Assembly (NCBI GenBank): GCA_902493155.1
Contig: CABUOE010000128.1
Coordinates: forward strand, 1-6,572
Source of the DNA: an uncultured Eubacteriales bacterium
Lineage (GTDB): Bacteria; Bacillota; Clostridia; Oscillospirales; Ruminococcaceae
Direction of reading: 5' to 3'
DNA: 6,572 nucleotides
Under the pieces are notes generated by a model. It saw only the letters and a program-made list of their open reading frames with translations. It had not been told where the DNA came from and searched no databases. Numbering within the stretch: position 1 is the first letter of the stretch; the number at the start of each line of letters is the position of its first letter. Positions 4,475 to 6,572 of the stretch are shown here, piece after piece. Made by a program: the position numbers and the translations under genes.

Positions 4475-6094
4475 TTAGATAACGTTGGCGCTTACAGTGG
4501 ATTTCCACTCGTTATAGCTGACAGGGCCAGTGGCTTCTGCCGGGCCGTTGCCCTTAGAATCCAAAACAGGTTCCTCCAGCTCTTCAATGCGATCCAAAGC
4601 GCCGTCTATGTATTGCTGCAACCGGTCCTTACAGTGCCGCACCCGGCGGGACAGGCCGCCCAGACGCACATCCTGCACATCGAAGCCGTGGGGTTTGTTT
4701 TCTTTCTCCCACTGAAAACGGAAAGCGTCATAGAAGAGGTCGATTTTTTCCGCCAGCTTGCCGTAATCCTCGACCAAAGCGGCAAGGGCTTTTTTGTCGC
4801 CGGACAGGTAAGCTTTGCGCGTTTTGACGCCGAGATCCATTTTGATGGCCAGAACATCGCAGAGTGTTTCCATAGTGCGGAAGAGATACCCCCAGGTGGG
4901 CTCATCCTTCAAAGCGGCCAGCTTCTGGGCGCAGGCAGCATAGCTTGCGGCGTCGCCGTCGCGGACGGTGCTGTCGAAGATTCCCATAAAGCAGTCGTTG
5001 TACATGATATATTTATCCGGGTTAAAGGGCTCTACTTTGTCTTCGTTGGGAGTGCCCAAAAGATCCAACAGCATAAAGGAGTCAAAGGGAATGCCGTATT
5101 TTTCTTCAAAGCCTTTTTTGATGGCGGCCATATCGGTATTACCTTTGGCGTATTCGGCTGAGTAATACAGGGAGGGAAGACAAGAGAATTTAGAGCACTC
5201 GGCGCCGTTGTCGCCCCACATGGTCAGGAATACGTTTTGGACGTTGTTTTCAATGCAGCTTGCCAGCGCGGCGGTGGTGCATTCGATGCTGTAGACGTTG
5301 TGAGGAGCAAAGCCGGTCCAGCTCCACAGGCCGCCTGCAAACCAGATGTCCTCTTTGATAGCCGAGTGGAGGCGAATCTGGGTGTCGTAGCGGTTTTTGT
5401 CAGAGGAGTAATAATCCCAGTAGATGAGGTTTGCGTTGGAGGGGATTTTTGCCTTCAGCTCGTCGGAGACGTGGATTTCGTTTACATAGTAATCACCGCC
5501 GCTGGCCAGACGGAAGAACATATCGCCCCACATAGTGACTTCAAGGCCTTGTCGGGCGGCGATTTCAGCGACTTTAGCCAGATGGTCCACCAGAATTTCA
5601 GAACGGTCACGCAGGCCGTTTTTGGTCTGATACTGGCCTCTGCCCAACATATGCGCCTCATCCATACCGATGTTGACGATGCGGCTGCGGAAACATTTTT
5701 TCAAAGTGGCGAACATGTCCTCAATCAAAGCGTAGACAGTTTCGTCGCCAGCCATGAGGATGTCGTCGCAGTCACGGATTTTCTGGTACTGGGGCCAGCG
5801 GAAGATGGCATTTAAGTGCGCCAGAGTTTGAATGCAGGGGATGACCTCCATTCCTTTCTGAAAAGCATAGTCGTCGATTTCCTTCAGCTCTTTTTGGGAG
5901 TACCGTCCTCTCAGATGGCCAAAATAAGGCTGATTGTCCACCTCATAGGTATCCTCTGTGTAAAGCAGCAGAGTGTTGTAGCCCATATCGGCGGTCAGAT
6001 CGATCCATTTTTTCAGAGTCGGCAGGTTCATCACTGCGTTACGGGAACAATCCAGCATTACGCCAAAGCGACGAAATTTGATAGAGTCAGACAT
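4475..6094 (-). CDS. Cytoplasmic GH20 beta-N-acetylhexosaminidase (GH20C-like)
   Basis: This 539-residue enzyme is a GH20 TIM-barrel glycosidase that would remove terminal GlcNAc or GalNAc by substrate-assisted catalysis. The Asp-Glu pair of the family is in VNIGMDEAHMLGRG (Asp145, Glu146). Other typical segments are MLDCSRNAVMN (13-23), LLYTEDTYEVDNQPYFG (43-59), IQTLAHLN (88-95), TMWGDMFFR (187-195), YWDYY (225-229) and LTMWGDNGAE (290-299). The order and wording resemble pneumococcal GH20C as I remember it, but the N-terminal alpha/beta domain that precedes the barrel there is missing, since the barrel starts at about residue 10. There is no signal peptide, so it acts on imported oligosaccharides. 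I chose the ATG at 6094, with AAGGAAAGGGG at 6115-6105; the in-frame TTG at 6142 lies inside the operator and is unlikely. A helical C-terminal domain follows the barrel. No transporter is adjacent. Confidence 0.9.
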   Translation of the reverse strand: MSDSIKFRRFGVMLDCSRNAVMNLPTLKKWIDLTADMGYNTLLLYTEDTYEVDNQPYFGHLRGRYSQKELKEIDDYAFQKGMEVIPCIQTLAHLNAIFRWPQYQKIRDCDDILMAGDETVYALIEDMFATLKKCFRSRIVNIGMDEAHMLGRGQYQTKNGLRDRSEILVDHLAKVAEIAARQGLEVTMWGDMFFRLASGGDYYVNEIHVSDELKAKIPSNANLIYWDYYSSDKNRYDTQIRLHSAIKEDIWFAGGLWSWTGFAPHNVYSIECTTAALASCIENNVQNVFLTMWGDNGAECSKFSCLPSLYYSAEYAKGNTDMAAIKKGFEEKYGIPFDSFMLLDLLGTPNEDKVEPFNPDKYIMYNDCFMGIFDSTVRDGDAASYAACAQKLAALKDEPTWGYLFRTMETLCDVLAIKMDLGVKTRKAYLSGDKKALAALVEDYGKLAEKIDLFYDAFRFQWEKENKPHGFDVQDVRLGGLSRRVRHCKDRLQQYIDGALDRIEELEEPVLDSKGNGPAEATGPVSYNEWKSTVSANVI

Positions 6095-6120
6095 GTTTGC
6101 AATGCCCCTTTCCTTATTAA

Positions 6121-6149
6121 TTGACAAATTGTACTTGCACAATTATATA
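6121..6149 (+). promoter_or_regulatory. Possible plus-strand promoter facing away from the hexosaminidase
   Basis: TTGACA (6121-6126), a 17-base spacer and TATATA (6144-6149) form a near-consensus promoter reading rightward. No plus-strand gene follows before the tRNA terminator hairpin at 6282-6314, so it would make a short untranslated RNA of about 150 bases, or it is a chance match in AT-rich DNA. Confidence 0.35.
6127..6144. promoter_or_regulatory. Operator-like palindrome in the hexosaminidase leader
   Basis: AATTGTACTTGCACAATT has perfect 6-base arms and matches at 7 of 9 positions in each half. It lies 33 bases upstream of the hexosaminidase ATG, and it exactly fills the spacer of the plus-strand promoter candidate. 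Size and symmetry fit a GntR- or LacI-type repressor site for amino-sugar control. The regulator is not encoded in the window. Confidence 0.5.
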
Positions 6150-6160
6150 TCAACAGATTA

Positions 6161-6169
6161 TTTATACCA
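6161..6169 (-). promoter_or_regulatory. Candidate extended -10 for the hexosaminidase
   Basis: On the minus strand the sequence reads TG-G-TATAAA, an extended -10 motif, with only a weak -35 (CTTTAA-like) 17 bases upstream in an A-rich tract. Transcription would begin near 6154 and run through the palindrome at 6127-6144, so a bound repressor would act just after initiation. An alternative -10 (TATAAT, 6147-6142) lies inside the palindrome. Confidence 0.35.
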
Positions 6170-6275
6170 TAAAAGTGTTTTTTTTAAAGTATAAATAATA
6201 GTCAACAATACCGAAAAAAGTATAGTTTAAAAGCATATGTATTTATCATTTCACAAAAGAAGTACGCTTCTTGTA

Positions 6276-6314
6276 AAAAATAAAAGCACCTGAGCCAAGG
6301 CCCAAGTGCTTTTT
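6276..6314 (-). terminator. Terminator of the tRNA-Pro transcript
   Basis: AAAAGCAC (6282-6289) pairs with GTGCTTTT (6306-6313), with further partial pairing through GCC and GGC. On the minus strand the stem ends in TTTTATTTTTT, starting a few bases after the tRNA 3' end. The plus strand also has a T5 run, so it may work both ways. Confidence 0.8.
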
Positions 6315-6316
6315 CG

Positions 6317-6393
<77 letters not shown>

Positions 6394-6441
6394 TTGACAT
6401 CACGCAAAATACATTATACTGCTTTTGCGTGTATTTGTCAA
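6394..6441. repeat. Inverted repeats embracing the tRNA-Pro promoter
   Basis: CACGCAAAA (6401-6409) and TTTTGCGTG (6423-6431) are perfect 9-base arms flanking the -10 box. Outside them, TTGACA (6394-6399) and TGTCAA (6436-6441) are also inverted copies, offset by 1.5 bases. The right outer arm is the -35 box itself. The left arms lie between the -10 and the tRNA 5' end. Confidence 0.65.
6413..6441 (-). promoter_or_regulatory. Consensus sigma-A promoter of tRNA-Pro
   Basis: On the minus strand TTGACA (6441-6436), 17 bases and TATAAT (6418-6413) match consensus completely. The start would be near 6406, giving a 5' leader of about 12 bases before the tRNA, as expected for a stable-RNA gene. Confidence 0.92.
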
Positions 6442-6479
6442 GAAAAAATCCCCGTTTTTTACCATTTTTTGAAGAAGCC

Positions 6480-6572
6480 CTATTTTTCAGCAGGTGCTCC
6501 CTCGTCCGAGTTCTCCAGCTCGTGGACCCGGTAGCAAAGGATGGATAGGCTGTCGCCGAGCTGGACATTTTC
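6480..6572 (-). CDS. C-terminal end of an unidentified protein (partial, start outside window)
   Basis: The minus-strand frame is open from the right edge to a TAG at 6482-6480 and gives 30 residues. It begins with a predicted helix (VQLGDSLSILCYRVHELE) and ends in an acidic, flexible tail (NSDEGAPAEK). A helix followed by a charged tail before a stop looks like a real C-terminus, and the stop lies 38 bases before the tRNA promoter, in the same direction. I do not recognise the family. There is no clear terminator between its stop and the tRNA promoter, so some read-through into the tRNA is possible. Confidence 0.5.
   Translation of the reverse strand, partial: ENVQLGDSLSILCYRVHELENSDEGAPAEK

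Noticed and set aside
4415..5161. Long plus-strand ORF of 248 codons opposite the hexosaminidase
   Set aside because: It is antisense to a GH20 gene with clear motifs and a ribosome site. Its start lies in the repeat and its composition follows the opposite strand.
5237..5815. Plus-strand ORF of 192 codons rich in Val, Asp and Ala
   Set aside because: It is an antisense shadow of the GH20 gene with no ribosome site; such open frames arise from codon bias on the real strand.

Overview
The window looks like chromosomal DNA of a low-to-moderate GC Firmicute of class Clostridia, probably a gut anaerobe. The signs are Gram-positive style Shine-Dalgarno sites (AGGAG, AAGGAG, AGGAGG), near-consensus sigma-A promoters, U-tailed hairpin terminators, a CarD-family regulator, an intracellular GH20 hexosaminidase and small conserved clostridial protein families. 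This placement is inference from protein style; no rRNA or marker gene is present.

Layout, left to right. (1) 1-989, plus strand: the tail of an unknown gene overlaps a CarD-like regulator by one base, and a 79-residue small protein and a strong terminator follow, so this is the end of an operon. (2) 1123-1674, plus: a stand-alone conserved helical protein. (3) 1694-2299, minus: a decayed region. It holds a HEAT-repeat gene whose start codon and ribosome site are in a different frame from its body, a hairpin, a heavily degraded fragment of an IS200/IS605-type TnpA transposase (one stop, one frameshift), and a terminator. (4) 2300-2927: a compact divergent control region with a strong dyad, then a MarR-family repressor on the plus strand. 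(5) 2950-4113, minus: an aldolase of the DRE-TIM/HMGL-like superfamily with a perfect-consensus promoter, ending at a shared bidirectional terminator. (6) 4114-4474: a gene-free stretch containing a small nested palindromic element. (7) 4475-6094, minus: a cytoplasmic GH20 hexosaminidase with a palindromic operator candidate in its leader. (8) 6282-6572, minus: tRNA-Pro(CGG) with its own terminator and consensus promoter, and the C-terminal end of an unknown gene running off the right edge.

Functional reading. The MarR gene and the HEAT gene are divergent and share overlapping promoters with a dyad, so MarR probably controls both itself and the HEAT gene. The aldolase and the hexosaminidase face the same way but are separated by the palindromic element and have separate control signals, so they are probably independent units. 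No defence system, CRISPR array, prophage or complete mobile element is visible. The most unusual material is the decayed IS200/HEAT segment, the nested palindromic repeat and several symmetric control sites.
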